From NCBI GenBank assembly GCA_023230855.1, contig JALNWQ010000019.1:1-64000 (forward strand): a DNA stretch of 64,000 nucleotides, written 5' to 3'. The DNA is from Solirubrobacteraceae bacterium (GTDB lineage Bacteria; Actinomycetota; Thermoleophilia; Solirubrobacterales; Solirubrobacteraceae). The notes beneath the pieces were generated by a model. It worked only from the letters and a program-made list of their open reading frames with translations, searched no databases and was not told the origin of the DNA. How positions within the stretch are numbered: the stretch's first letter is position 1; the number at the start of each line of letters is the position of its first letter. Made by a program: the position numbers and the translations under genes. Below, piece by piece: positions 8,783 through 16,896 of this stretch.

Positions 8783-9199
8783 TCAGCCGGCGAGCGCGTC
8801 GGGGCGGACGATCTCGATCTCCTCGATGGCCTTGTCGAAATCGCGAGCGTTGTTCGTCACGAAGCGATCGGCCCCGGCCTGCACGGCGGTGGCGAGATGG
8901 GTCGCGTCGGCGGCCTTCAGTCCGTATTCCGCACCGAGCGACGCGGCGAGCATCGCCGTCGCCTCGTCCGTCGGGAGGAGGCGGATCCGCGCGAGGATCC
9001 CGACGAGCGCCGCGACCTCGTCGTCGGCACGTTGACGGATCGGCTTGCTCAGGAGCTCGGGGAGCAGCAGCACCGACCCGATCGCCGAGGGTGGATCGTC
9101 CGCGGATCCGGGCTCGGGGAGCTGTGCGAGCACGCGGGTCCCCAACTCGTGACCGGGGACCGCCGCGTAGATGAGGACGTCGGCGTCGAACGCGTCCAC
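8783..9199 (-). CDS. PIN-domain toxin (VapC-like)
   Basis: A 138-residue PIN-fold ribonuclease. The acidic residues that bind metal are visible: FDADVLIY at the N-terminus, LLPELL near residue 47, and KAADATHLATAV with TNNARDF in the C-terminal third. Length and order match VapC toxins, which cleave tRNA or rRNA. Its start lies three bases after the stop of the Phd-like antitoxin gene, the usual arrangement with the antitoxin first. Confidence 0.82.
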   Translation of the reverse strand: MDAFDADVLIYAAVPGHELGTRVLAQLPEPGSADDPPSAIGSVLLLPELLSKPIRQRADDEVAALVGILARIRLLPTDEATAMLAASLGAEYGLKAADATHLATAVQAGADRFVTNNARDFDKAIEEIEIVRPDALAG

Positions 9200-9202
9200 C
9201 GG

Positions 9203-9505
9203 TCAGCGTCCGTCGCGACCCGAGCGGATCTCGGCGATCAACGCATCGGCCCGTTCCCGGTCCAGCCCACGACCGGCGTGCCCCGTCGAGCGTCGCGCCG
9301 CGGCGAGCGCGTCTCGCAGGGCGTCCGCGCGTCGCACCGTGCCCGCCTCTCGCCGCACCCGCAACGCGTCGGGCCGGACGACCACGGCGACCGGCTTGCC
9401 GTGCCGGGAGATCGCGACCTCCTCGCCGGCCTCCACGCGATCCAGCAGCTCGGGCAGTCGTGCCCGAGCCTGGCTGGCGTTGTAGGTGGCATCGGACGTC
9501 GCCAT
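9203..9505 (-). CDS. Phd/YefM-type antitoxin
   Basis: A 100-residue antitoxin. The Phd/YefM fold shows as NASQARARLPELLDRVEAG followed by ISRHGKPVAVVV. The C-terminal half is charged, as expected for the toxin-neutralising tail. The ATG at 9505 lies only 7 bases after a TACAAT hexamer (9518-9513), suggesting a leaderless transcript. Two GTAC repeats (9506-9509 and 9516-9519) overlap this start and could be an autoregulatory operator. It pairs with the PIN toxin downstream. Confidence 0.82.
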   Translation of the reverse strand: MATSDATYNASQARARLPELLDRVEAGEEVAISRHGKPVAVVVRPDALRVRREAGTVRRADALRDALAAARRSTGHAGRGLDRERADALIAEIRSGRDGR

Positions 9506-9519
9506 GTACGCGATTGTAC
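9506..9519 (-). promoter_or_regulatory. Toxin-antitoxin promoter with GTAC repeats
   Basis: TACAAT (9518-9513, minus strand) is a good actinobacterial -10, placed 7 bases before the antitoxin ATG. GTAC-GCGATT-GTAC (9506-9519) is a short palindrome over the same bases. Autorepression is usual for such modules, but here it is inferred. Confidence 0.4.
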
Positions 9520-9582
9520 GCTGTTGCACACCACGTCCGCCGGGACCGGTCCCGGCGCTCGTCCTCGCGGGCCGGCAGTCGC

Positions 9583-10368
9583 TCAGCGGCCCTTCCACTC
9601 CGGGTCGCGCTTGTCGAAGAACGCCTTGACGCCCTCCTGGATGTCCTCGGTGGAGAACGCCAGCGCGAGCTGCGAGCGCAGGTAGTCCCAGGCGTCCTCC
9701 AGCGGCATGTCGTTCTGCCGCCACAGGGCGTCCTTGCCCATCCGCATGAGCAGCGGCGACTTCACCGCGAGGCGTCCGGCCCAGTCGGCGACCGCCGCGT
9801 CGAGCTCGTCCGCCGGCACGAGCCGGTTGACGATGCCCAGCCGCTCCGCCTCCGTCGCGCTGATCCGGTCGCCGAGGAACATGAGCTCGGTCGCCTTCTT
9901 GCGCGGCAGGTTGCGGTGGATGAGCGCCGCGATCATGAACGGGAACACCCCGACGTTGATCTCGGGCGTGCCGAAGACGGAGTCCTCCGACGCGACGATG
10001 AGGTCGCACGCCAGCGCCAGCCCGAACGCGCCGGCCAGGCAGTGCCCGCCGATCTTCGCGATCACCGGCTTGCCGAGCCGGCCGATGAGCACGAAGAGGT
10101 CGGGGAAGAGCTGGATCGACGCGTGCTTGTGCACGAGCGGGTCCTGCGCGGCGAACCCGCCGAGGTTGCCCCCGGCCGAGAACGTCCGCGGATGCGTCGA
10201 CGCCAGGACGACGCACCGCACGGCGTCGTCGTCTCGGGCGGCGGTGAACGCCGCGATGAGCGACGTCAGCAGCTCGTCGGACAGCGCGTTGCGCGACTCC
10301 GGCGCGTCGAGCGCGATCGTCGCCACGCCGTCGGCGATGTCGTAACGGACCCCGGGATGGTCGCTCAT
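9583..10368 (-). CDS. Enoyl-CoA hydratase/isomerase family protein
   Basis: A 261-residue crotonase-fold enzyme. Visible features are ATIALDAPESRNALS at the N-terminus, the first oxyanion loop FSAGGNLGGF, and GGHCLAGAFGLALACDLIVAS as the second. A Glu follows at TPEINVGVFPF, near the usual catalytic position. Expected role: hydration or isomerisation of an enoyl-CoA in fatty or branched acid breakdown. The start overlaps the stop of the acyl-CoA ligase by four bases, so the ligase probably supplies its substrate pathway. No specific substrate is evident. Confidence 0.85.
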   Translation of the reverse strand: MSDHPGVRYDIADGVATIALDAPESRNALSDELLTSLIAAFTAARDDDAVRCVVLASTHPRTFSAGGNLGGFAAQDPLVHKHASIQLFPDLFVLIGRLGKPVIAKIGGHCLAGAFGLALACDLIVASEDSVFGTPEINVGVFPFMIAALIHRNLPRKKATELMFLGDRISATEAERLGIVNRLVPADELDAAVADWAGRLAVKSPLLMRMGKDALWRQNDMPLEDAWDYLRSQLALAFSTEDIQEGVKAFFDKRDPEWKGR

Positions 10369-11963
10369 ACCCGGGTTCCTACCGCCTCGGCGTCCCACGC
10401 GTCGGCATGACCGGCCTTGCGCAGCTCGAACTTCTGCACGCGCTGGGTGGCGGTCTTGGGCAGCGCGTCCCGGACGAGGACGTAGCGCGGGACCATGAAC
10501 GCGGCGAGCTGCTCGGCGCAGTGCTCGCGGATCTCGGCCGGATCGAGCGTGGCCCCGTCGCGGGGGACGACGACGATCATGACCTCCTCCTCCCCCAGCT
10601 CCGACGGCACGCCGACGGCGGCGCTCTCCGCCACGTCGTCGTGGAGGTTGGCCGCGCGCTCCACCTCGTACGACGAGATGTTCTCGCCGCGGCGACGGAT
10701 GACGTCCTTCAACCGGTCGAGGAACACGAGGTAGCCGTCGTCGTCGCGGCGGCCGCGGTCGCCGGTGAGGAACCAGCCGTCGCGGATCGCCTTCGCGGTC
10801 GCCTCCTCGTTCTTGAGGTACCCGCGGAAGAGCGTGTCGTCCTGCTTGGGCCGCACGACGATCTCGCCCGCCTCGCCGTCGTCGGCGCGGGACCCGTCGT
10901 CGCGTTGCACGTCGACCTCGGCCCACGACACCGCCTTGCCGAGCTTGCCCGGCTTGATCGCGTCGGGGGGCGACCCGAGGCAGAAGCACGCCGTCTCGGT
11001 CAGCCCGTAGATCTCGAGGATCTCCAGTCCGAACCGGCGCTCGAAGTCCTGCCACAGCTCCTTCGGGGCGGCGCCGCCGACGGCCAGTCGGATCGGGTTG
11101 TCGGCGTCCTGCTCGCGCACCGGCTGCTTGTGGAGCATCGTGAGCATCGCGCCGATGTAGTTGAACACCGTCGCCCGGTGCTCCCGGACCTCGTCGAAGA
11201 ACCGCGACGCCGAGAACCGGGGTGCGAGCACGAGCGGCCGGCCCGACACGATCGACCCCATCACCGACAGCATCTGCGCGTTGACGTGGAACAGCGGCAG
11301 CGTCGTGTACAGCACGTCGTCCTGCCCGATCCGCAGGAACCGTCGGGTGAACTCGACGCCCGCGGTGAGGTACGGACGGTGACCGTTCATCACGCCCTTG
11401 GGCAGGCCGGTGGTGCCCGACGTGTAGAGGATCGTCGCGAGACCCGACGGGTCGCCGCCGCCGTGGACCGCGCCGTTCGGCGATCCGGCCGCCAGGACCT
11501 GCGCGGCCGTGCGACCGTCCGGTCCCGGCGCGCCGCGGGTCAGGCGCACGCGCGGGCCGACCCCGTCGGGGACCGCCGCCGCGAGGGTGTCGGCGAGCGG
11601 CGCGTCGACGACGACGACGCGCGCCTCGGAGTGCTCGAGGATGTACCGCAGGCCCTCGCCCTTCAGCCCCGTGTTGACCGGGACGAGGACGAAGCCCCCG
11701 ACCGCCGCGCCCATCCACACGTCGAGCAGCTCGAGGCTGTTGGGCAGCATCGTCGCCACGCGGTCCCCGGGGCGCAGGCCGAGGCCGGCCAGCGCGGCCG
11801 CGGCGCGCTCCGCCCGGTCGACCATCTGCGCATAGGTGACGACCGTGCCGTCGAACGACACGAACGTCGCGTCCGCGGATCGCTCCGCTCGCGCCCGCAG
11901 CACGTCGGCGACGGTGCCGTCACCGTCCAGCCCGACGTACTGCACGGGACCGCTACCACTCAT
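10365..11963 (-). CDS. Acyl-CoA ligase (AMP-binding, FadD/CaiC-like)
   Basis: A 532-residue ANL-superfamily ligase that adenylates a carboxylic acid and transfers it to CoA. Motifs are ATILYTSGTTGLPKGVM (P-loop A3), EIYGLTET (A5), LTGDRGRRDDDGYL (A7) and DRLKDVIRRRGENISSYEVE (A8). The C-terminal Lys of A10 is in LPKTATQRVQKFEL. The ATG at 11963 was chosen because AGGAG lies six bases upstream and the N-terminus fits the family. It is coupled to the hydratase downstream. The Mce ATPase gene lies upstream, with a hairpin in between. Confidence 0.87.
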   Translation of the reverse strand: MSGSGPVQYVGLDGDGTVADVLRARAERSADATFVSFDGTVVTYAQMVDRAERAAAALAGLGLRPGDRVATMLPNSLELLDVWMGAAVGGFVLVPVNTGLKGEGLRYILEHSEARVVVVDAPLADTLAAAVPDGVGPRVRLTRGAPGPDGRTAAQVLAAGSPNGAVHGGGDPSGLATILYTSGTTGLPKGVMNGHRPYLTAGVEFTRRFLRIGQDDVLYTTLPLFHVNAQMLSVMGSIVSGRPLVLAPRFSASRFFDEVREHRATVFNYIGAMLTMLHKQPVREQDADNPIRLAVGGAAPKELWQDFERRFGLEILEIYGLTETACFCLGSPPDAIKPGKLGKAVSWAEVDVQRDDGSRADDGEAGEIVVRPKQDDTLFRGYLKNEEATAKAIRDGWFLTGDRGRRDDDGYLVFLDRLKDVIRRRGENISSYEVERAANLHDDVAESAAVGVPSELGEEEVMIVVVPRDGATLDPAEIREHCAEQLAAFMVPRYVLVRDALPKTATQRVQKFELRKAGHADAWDAEAVGTRV

Positions 11964-12002
11964 CGCCACTCCTGCCTTCGGGGGAATTCCTGCACCATCG
12001 AC

Positions 12003-12026
12003 CGTGCCGGCGGGCGGGCCGGCACG
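12003..12026 (-). terminator. Hairpin after the Mce ATPase gene
   Basis: CGTGCCGGC (12003-12011) and GCCGGCACG (12018-12026) form a nine-base-pair stem with a six-base loop, 15 bases past the ATPase stop. Confidence 0.5.
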
Positions 12027-12040
12027 GGACGCCACGTCGA

Positions 12041-12931
12041 TCAGTCCATGCCCAGCGGGCCTTCGAGCCGCCGGTTGAGGAACTGGCGGACGAAGGGGTT
12101 GTCGGAGCTGAACATGTCCTGCCGGCTACCGGCCTGGACGATCCGGCCCTTCCACAGCACGCTGATGTACTGCCCGATCTGGTGCAGCGACGCGATGTCG
12201 TGGGTGATGACGATGTACGTGCCGCCGTGCTGCGCGTGCATCTGCTTGATGAGCTCGCAGAGCAGCGCGGTGCGGACCGGGTCGAGGCCGGAGTCCGGCT
12301 CGTCGAACACGACGATCTCGGGCTCGGTGACGAGCGCTCGGGCGAAGCCGGCGCGCTTGCGCATGCCGCCCGACAGCTCGTTCGGCATGAGCTCGTTGGC
12401 GTGCCCCATGCCGACCTCGTGGAGGCGCTGGTTCACGACGTCGGAGATCTGGGCCTCCGACAAGTCGGTGTTCTGCCGCAGCGGGAACGCGACGTTGTCG
12501 AAGATGTTCATCGACCCGAACAGCGCGCCGTCCTGGAAGAGGATCCCGAACTTGCGGCGCATCTCCAGCAGCTGCGACGTCGTCAGGCGCGGAACCGAGT
12601 CGCCGTGGACGAGGATGTCGCCGGCGTCCGGGAAGAGCAGCCCGATGAGGTGCTTGATGAGCACCGACTTGCCGGTGCCGGACGGGCCCAGGACGATCGA
12701 GATCATGCCCTCGGGGATGCCGAGGTTGAGCCCGTTGAGGATCGGGCGGCTGCCGAACGTCTTGTAGACGTCGACGCACTCGATCGACCAGAAGTCACCG
12801 GGCCGGGCCTCCTGGAACCGATCCTGGCCCTGGTGCAGGCTGTACTCGTTCGCGTGATCGAGCAGCTGCGACGTCGGCATGTCGAGCCCGAGCGTCGTGT
12901 TCGCGTCCTGCAGCAGGCTCTGTTCGGTCAT
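12041..12931 (-). CDS. mkl: Mce/Mla-type ABC transporter ATP-binding protein
   Basis: A 296-residue ATPase of the Mkl/MlaF family, which energises Mce lipid importers. It shows Walker A GPSGTGKS, Q-loop LFQDGALFGSMNIFDNVAFPLR, signature LSGGMRKRAGFARAL, Walker B IVVFDEPDSGLDP and the H-loop TYIVITHD. An extra ~45-residue N-terminal extension precedes the ABC core. The ATG at 12931 follows a GAGAGAGA purine tract. It is the only such ATPase in the window. The permeases and Mce proteins are 40 kb away (42632-53804), a separation also usual for mycobacterial mkl. Its upstream region has CTCCC-type repeats. Confidence 0.88.
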   Translation of the reverse strand: MTEQSLLQDANTTLGLDMPTSQLLDHANEYSLHQGQDRFQEARPGDFWSIECVDVYKTFGSRPILNGLNLGIPEGMISIVLGPSGTGKSVLIKHLIGLLFPDAGDILVHGDSVPRLTTSQLLEMRRKFGILFQDGALFGSMNIFDNVAFPLRQNTDLSEAQISDVVNQRLHEVGMGHANELMPNELSGGMRKRAGFARALVTEPEIVVFDEPDSGLDPVRTALLCELIKQMHAQHGGTYIVITHDIASLHQIGQYISVLWKGRIVQAGSRQDMFSSDNPFVRQFLNRRLEGPLGMD

Positions 12932-13058
12932 CGCCGTCTCTCTCCCTTTCCCGGTGGCCCGATCGCCACCACGGCCGCGTCCGGACGGTCCGGATCCAAC
13001 CTGCGCCGATCGTACGTCGGGCCGCCCCGGACCGGGATGCCCAACGAGGTGGATATGC

Positions 13059-13121
13059 CTCCCTCGCAGGGGGTGCCCCCCACCACGCGGTCCCCACCGT
13101 CGGGGCCCCGCACCGTATGTT
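13059..13121. promoter_or_regulatory. CTCCC-type repeats between mkl and a divergent gene
   Basis: CTCCC-TCGCA-GGGGG (13059-13073) and CCCC-ACCGTC-GGGG (13092-13105) lie between the divergent starts at 12931 and 13128. TATGTT (13116-13121) is six bases before the plus-strand GTG, which would make that transcript leaderless. No standard-spaced -10 is clear on the minus strand. Confidence 0.4.
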
Positions 13122-13127
13122 CGGGCG

Positions 13128-14048
13128 GTGTCCCCGTTCCACTTCTTCGTGCAGTTCGAGTTCACCCACGCGCTCGGGCCGACGGTCGGACGCTACGTCG
13201 TGACCCCGGTCCGGGGGCTCCGGGCCGAGCCGGCCGCGCAGCCGTCGATCGTGGGGACGACGCTGCCCGCCGGCGCGGCCGACGTGCTCGTCATCGCCGA
13301 GCGCGGCGCCCGCGCCGGCCGCTGGAGGCTGCGGCGCAAGGCGCGGTTCGTCGATCCCGCGGGCGAGCCGGACGAGGTGGTGCTGCAGCTCGCGTCGTAC
13401 GTGGAGTCCACGGCGCCGGTGGCCGACGTCGGCGCCGCGCGGAGCCGGTTGACCGAGATCGCCGGATCGGACGAGCAGCAGGACCACTGGGTCCACGAGG
13501 GGCTGGAGCTCCTCAACCGCGCGATCCGCGCGCACCGGGCCGGGTCGCGCGACCCGTACGTCGTCGAGGTCGCGCGCCGCGACGCCAGGCGGGTCCGGAT
13601 CGGCTACGGCACGATCGACGAGGTCCGCGACGGCCGGTTCACCGAGGCGGTCGACGTGCCCCCTCCGCCGGGGTCCCGCGCACCGCGGTCGACGATGCTC
13701 GCCCCGTCCGAGGCGGTCGCCGACGCGCTGACCGGCAGGCTCGACGTCCTGGAGTGCGAGGACCTGCTGCTGCGGGCCTACCTCGACCTGGACCACGGGC
13801 GCACCCGGGCGGCGGTGCACCAGGTGTCGGCCGCCCTGGCGCTCGTCGTCGCCGAGGTCGCCCCCGAGGACGACGACGCGCGCCGGATCGCCGACGCCCG
13901 GGCGACGGTCGGCGAGCTCGTCACCGTCGCCGCGACGCGTCCGCTCGGGGCGGACGAGGTCGACGGCCTGGTCGGCGCGATCGACGCCGGCGTCCGGTTG
14001 CTGGAGCGCCGGCGTCAGTCCCGCGACGCGATCAGTCCAGGTCGCTGA
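13128..14048 (+). CDS. Conserved-looking protein of unknown function
   Basis: A 306-residue soluble protein that I do not recognise. It starts at a GTG with SPFHFFVQFEFTHALGPTVGRYVV, has a beta-rich N-terminal part, and from about residue 190 a helical segment with alternating acidic residues. There is no signal peptide or membrane segment. It is divergent from mkl. Its end overlaps the convergent aldehyde dehydrogenase by 17 bases. TATGTT six bases before the GTG supports this start. Confidence 0.65.
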   Translation: MSPFHFFVQFEFTHALGPTVGRYVVTPVRGLRAEPAAQPSIVGTTLPAGAADVLVIAERGARAGRWRLRRKARFVDPAGEPDEVVLQLASYVESTAPVADVGAARSRLTEIAGSDEQQDHWVHEGLELLNRAIRAHRAGSRDPYVVEVARRDARRVRIGYGTIDEVRDGRFTEAVDVPPPPGSRAPRSTMLAPSEAVADALTGRLDVLECEDLLLRAYLDLDHGRTRAAVHQVSAALALVVAEVAPEDDDARRIADARATVGELVTVAATRPLGADEVDGLVGAIDAGVRLLERRRQSRDAISPGR

Positions 14049-15552
14049 GCACCATGTCGTAGGCGCGGGCCTCGCGCTTGCGCGACAGGTCGATGTGGAC
14101 GTGCTTGACCTCGGTGTACTCGTTGAGCGCGTCGGGGCCGAGCTCACGTCCCAGGCCGCTCTGCTTGTACCCGCCGAAGGGCAGCTCCGGGGTCACCATG
14201 TGCACGTCGTTGACCCACACCGTGCCGGCCTGGAGCTTCGCCGCCACCTCGAGCGCCTGCTCGTAGTCGTCGCTCCACACCGCCGCGGACAGGCCGTAGA
14301 TCGAGTCGTTGGCGATCGCGACGCCCTCGTCCGGATCACCGGAGTACTTGATGACGCAGAGGACCGGCCCGAAGATCTCCTCGCGGGCGATGCGCATGTC
14401 GTTCGTGACGTCGGTGAAGACCGTCGGCTCGATCCAGAACCCCTTCTCGAACGCGTCGCCCTCGGGCACGCCGCCGCCGACGGCGACGGTGACGCCCTCG
14501 TTCCGGGCGATCTGCAGGTAGGACAGGATCCGCTCGTGCTGCTCGGCCGACACGACGGGGCCGAGGTCGGTGTCGAAGTCGGCCGGATCGCCGAGCTTGA
14601 TCGTCTTCGCGCGGGCGACGATCCGCTCGACGAGCTCGTCGTGGATCGACTCGGGCACGATGAGCCGCGTGATCGACTCGCACATCTGGCCGCTGTAGAG
14701 GCAGCAGCCGAAGAGCGCGGCGTCGGCGACGGTGTCGATCGGCGCGTCCTCCAGCACGACGGCGGCGCCCTTGCCGCCGAGCTCGAGCGAGACCTTCTTC
14801 ACCGTCTGCGACGCGAGCCGCATGATCTCGCGGCCCACGGCGGTGGACCCGGTGAACGCGACCTTGCCGACGTCGGGGTGCGACGCCAGGCGGGCGCCGA
14901 CGTCCTCGCCGTCGCCGGTGATGACGTTGAGGACTCCGGCGGGCAGGCCGGCCTCGTGGGCGATCCGGGCGAACGCCAGCGTCGACAGCGGGGTCTTCTC
15001 GTCGGTCTTGATGACGACGGTGTTGCCGGCCGCGAGCGCGGGGCCGATCTTCCACAGGCTCAGGACGAGCGGGAAGTTCCACGGCAGGATCCCGGCGCAG
15101 ACGCCGATCGGCTCGCGCCGGATGACGTTCTGCGACAGCGTCGGGTAGGGCGCGGTGTCGATGCCACGCTGCGGCTCGAACTTCGCCGCCTGCTCCGCGA
15201 AGTACGTCAGGTGCGGGGCGGCCAGCCCGATGTGGAACCCGCCGGCCTGCCGCACGGTCGCGCCGTTGGCGGCGATCTCCAGCTCGATGAGCTCGTCGAG
15301 GTGCTCGGACACGCCCTCGGCGATGCGGTGCATGACGGCGGCGCGCTCGTCGCCGCCGAGCCCGGACCAGCCACCGCTCTCGAACGCGCGCTTCGCCGCG
15401 GCGACGGCGTCGTCGGCGTCCTCGACCGTGCCCTTGGCGACGGTGGCGACGATCTCCTCCGTCGCGGGGTTGACGATCTCGTAGGCCTCGGCGGTGTCCC
15501 GCCACTCGCCGCCGATGAAGATCTGGTGGTGCTGCACGCCTACGGTGGCCAT
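14032..15552 (-). CDS. Aldehyde dehydrogenase (NAD-dependent family)
   Basis: A 506-residue ALDH-superfamily enzyme that oxidises an aldehyde to the acid. Motifs are ILPWNFPLVLSLWKIGPALAAGN (cofactor site), FTGSTAVGREIM, LELGGKGAAVVLEDA with the general-base Glu, and SGQMCESITR with the nucleophilic Cys near residue 300. PEEIFGPVL appears as REEIFGPVLCV and the C-terminal block is LPFGGYKQSGLGRELG. The ATG at 15552 follows a GGAGAGAGCGGCG ribosome site. Two CTCCC boxes lie 90-125 bases upstream. The substrate is unknown; aliphatic or terpenoid aldehydes are plausible from the neighbours. Confidence 0.88.
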   Translation of the reverse strand: MATVGVQHHQIFIGGEWRDTAEAYEIVNPATEEIVATVAKGTVEDADDAVAAAKRAFESGGWSGLGGDERAAVMHRIAEGVSEHLDELIELEIAANGATVRQAGGFHIGLAAPHLTYFAEQAAKFEPQRGIDTAPYPTLSQNVIRREPIGVCAGILPWNFPLVLSLWKIGPALAAGNTVVIKTDEKTPLSTLAFARIAHEAGLPAGVLNVITGDGEDVGARLASHPDVGKVAFTGSTAVGREIMRLASQTVKKVSLELGGKGAAVVLEDAPIDTVADAALFGCCLYSGQMCESITRLIVPESIHDELVERIVARAKTIKLGDPADFDTDLGPVVSAEQHERILSYLQIARNEGVTVAVGGGVPEGDAFEKGFWIEPTVFTDVTNDMRIAREEIFGPVLCVIKYSGDPDEGVAIANDSIYGLSAAVWSDDYEQALEVAAKLQAGTVWVNDVHMVTPELPFGGYKQSGLGRELGPDALNEYTEVKHVHIDLSRKREARAYDMVLSDLD

Positions 15553-15610
15553 CGCCGCTCTCTCCTGGGTCCGTCCGGATGGCCGGACCCGACGGTCCGG
15601 CCCACGTCGG

Positions 15611-15677
15611 ACCAGTGTCACCCGCGCGACGCGCCGCGACCTCCCACCGGAGGGAGGTCGTCACCCTCCGTTGGGGG
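15611..15677 (-). promoter_or_regulatory. CTCCC-box promoter of the aldehyde dehydrogenase
   Basis: The proximal box CTCCC-ACCGGA-GGGAG (15641-15656) sits inside a longer GACCTCCC/GGGAGGTC symmetry. A distal CACCCTCCGTTGGGGG lies at 15662-15677. ACTGGT (15616-15611, minus strand) occupies the 21-base position but is a weaker -10 match than at other sites. Confidence 0.5.
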
Positions 15678-15689
15678 CGGCGCGCCCGG

Positions 15690-16622
15690 TCAGGCGACCC
15701 GCTCGCCCCAGGCGACCGGCCCGGCCACGATCGTGTGGCTCCCGAGCGGGCGCCCGAGCACCTCCTGCACCATCCGGGCGGCGTCGATGAGCGCGTCGAG
15801 CGAGACCCCGGTGTCGACGCCCATCTCGTGGAGCATCGAGATGAGGTCCTCCGACGCGATGTTGCCGGTGGCGCCCTTCGGGACCGGGCAGCCGCCGAGC
15901 TCGCCGAAGCTCGACTCGAAGCTCGTCACCCCCGCCTCGAGCGCCGCGAGGACGTTGGCCAGGCCCTGCCCGCGCGTGTTGTGGAAGTGCGCGGTGAGCT
16001 CGACGTCGGGGAACCGCTGCAGCGCCTCGGCGAAGTACCCGCGGACCTGCAGCGGGTTGGCCATGCCGGTGGTGTCGCCGAATCCGATCTCCTGCGCCCC
16101 GGCGGCGACGAGCCGGTCGACGATCCCGAAGACGCGCTCGCGCGGGACCTCGCCCTCGTAGGGGCAGCCGAACGCGACCGACACCGTCGCCGCGCAGCGC
16201 AGGCCCGCCTCGCGCACGCGGGGGATCAGGGCCTCGAGGCCGGTGAGCGACTCCTCGACCGAGCGGTTGATGTTGGCCCGGTTGTGCGACTCGCTGCCGC
16301 TGAGGAACACCCCGACGCCGTGGAAGCGGTCGCGGACCTCGAGCGCCCGCTCGAGCCCGCGCGCGTTGGGCAGCAGCACCTGCAGCTGGACGTCGTCGGG
16401 CACGTCGATCGCGGCGAGCACCTCGTCGCCGTCGGCGAGCTGCGGGATGACGTCGGGCCGGACGAAGCTCGCGACCTCGATCCTCTTGAGCCCGGTCCGG
16501 GCCAGGGCGTCGATCAGGCGGACCTTGTCGGCGGTGTCGATCCGCTCCGGCTCGTTCTGGAACCCGTCGCGCGGGCCGACCTCGCGGATCCGGACGGACG
16601 AGGGGAGGGAATCGGACGACAT
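15690..16622 (-). CDS. mvaB: Hydroxymethylglutaryl-CoA lyase
   Basis: A 310-residue DRE-TIM metallolyase that splits HMG-CoA into acetyl-CoA and acetoacetate, the last step of leucine catabolism. Signatures are IREVGPRDGFQNEP at the active-site opening, IEVASFVRPDVIPQLAD, the metal-binding LTAHFHNTRGQGLAN (HxH), and GGCPVPKGATGNIASED with the catalytic Cys loop. The HxH block reads HFHNTRG rather than the HCHDTYG of animal enzymes. The ATG at 16622 lies 48 bases after a -10-like CAGGAT in a CTCCC-type promoter. The other leucine-pathway genes are at 25924-31535. Confidence 0.87.
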   Translation of the reverse strand: MSSDSLPSSVRIREVGPRDGFQNEPERIDTADKVRLIDALARTGLKRIEVASFVRPDVIPQLADGDEVLAAIDVPDDVQLQVLLPNARGLERALEVRDRFHGVGVFLSGSESHNRANINRSVEESLTGLEALIPRVREAGLRCAATVSVAFGCPYEGEVPRERVFGIVDRLVAAGAQEIGFGDTTGMANPLQVRGYFAEALQRFPDVELTAHFHNTRGQGLANVLAALEAGVTSFESSFGELGGCPVPKGATGNIASEDLISMLHEMGVDTGVSLDALIDAARMVQEVLGRPLGSHTIVAGPVAWGERVA

Positions 16623-16670
16623 CGGGGCTCCTGGGGTCGACGCACGGACGGCGTGCTCGGTGGTCGCCCC

Positions 16671-16721
16671 ATCCTGCCGGACGGCGACCGTCGCGACATC
16701 ATCCCGAATGCGGATCGGGAT
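16671..16721 (-). promoter_or_regulatory. Inverted-repeat promoter of HMG-CoA lyase
   Basis: ATCCCGA (16701-16707) and TCGGGAT (16715-16721) form a perfect palindrome with a seven-base centre. On the minus strand, GGGATGAT is followed by exactly 21 bases and then CAGGAT (16676-16671). This is the same geometry as at the CTCCC-box sites, with a diverged box. Confidence 0.45.
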
Positions 16722-16803
16722 CTCCCGCCGGCGCCCCACCGGCGACGGGCGCGGCGACGTCGCGCCGCCCGCGCTCGATGCGGAGTCGCGCGCACCACTG
16801 AGG

Positions 16804-16809
16804 TAGGGT
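16804..16809 (+). promoter_or_regulatory. -10-like hexamer TAGGGT before regulator pair B
   Basis: TAGGGT lies 87 bases before the TTG start of the regulator at 16897. It matches the hexamers at the CTCCC-box promoters, but no clear box precedes it. The 274-base gap 16623-16896 otherwise holds only the HMG-CoA lyase promoter. Confidence 0.35.
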
Positions 16810-16896
16810 CGACGACACGGGGGAGCGCCGGCGGCGTGCCGGTGTGGGAGGAGCGTCCGCTCCGCGACGTGCCCCCGGTGCACAGGAGCCACCCGC

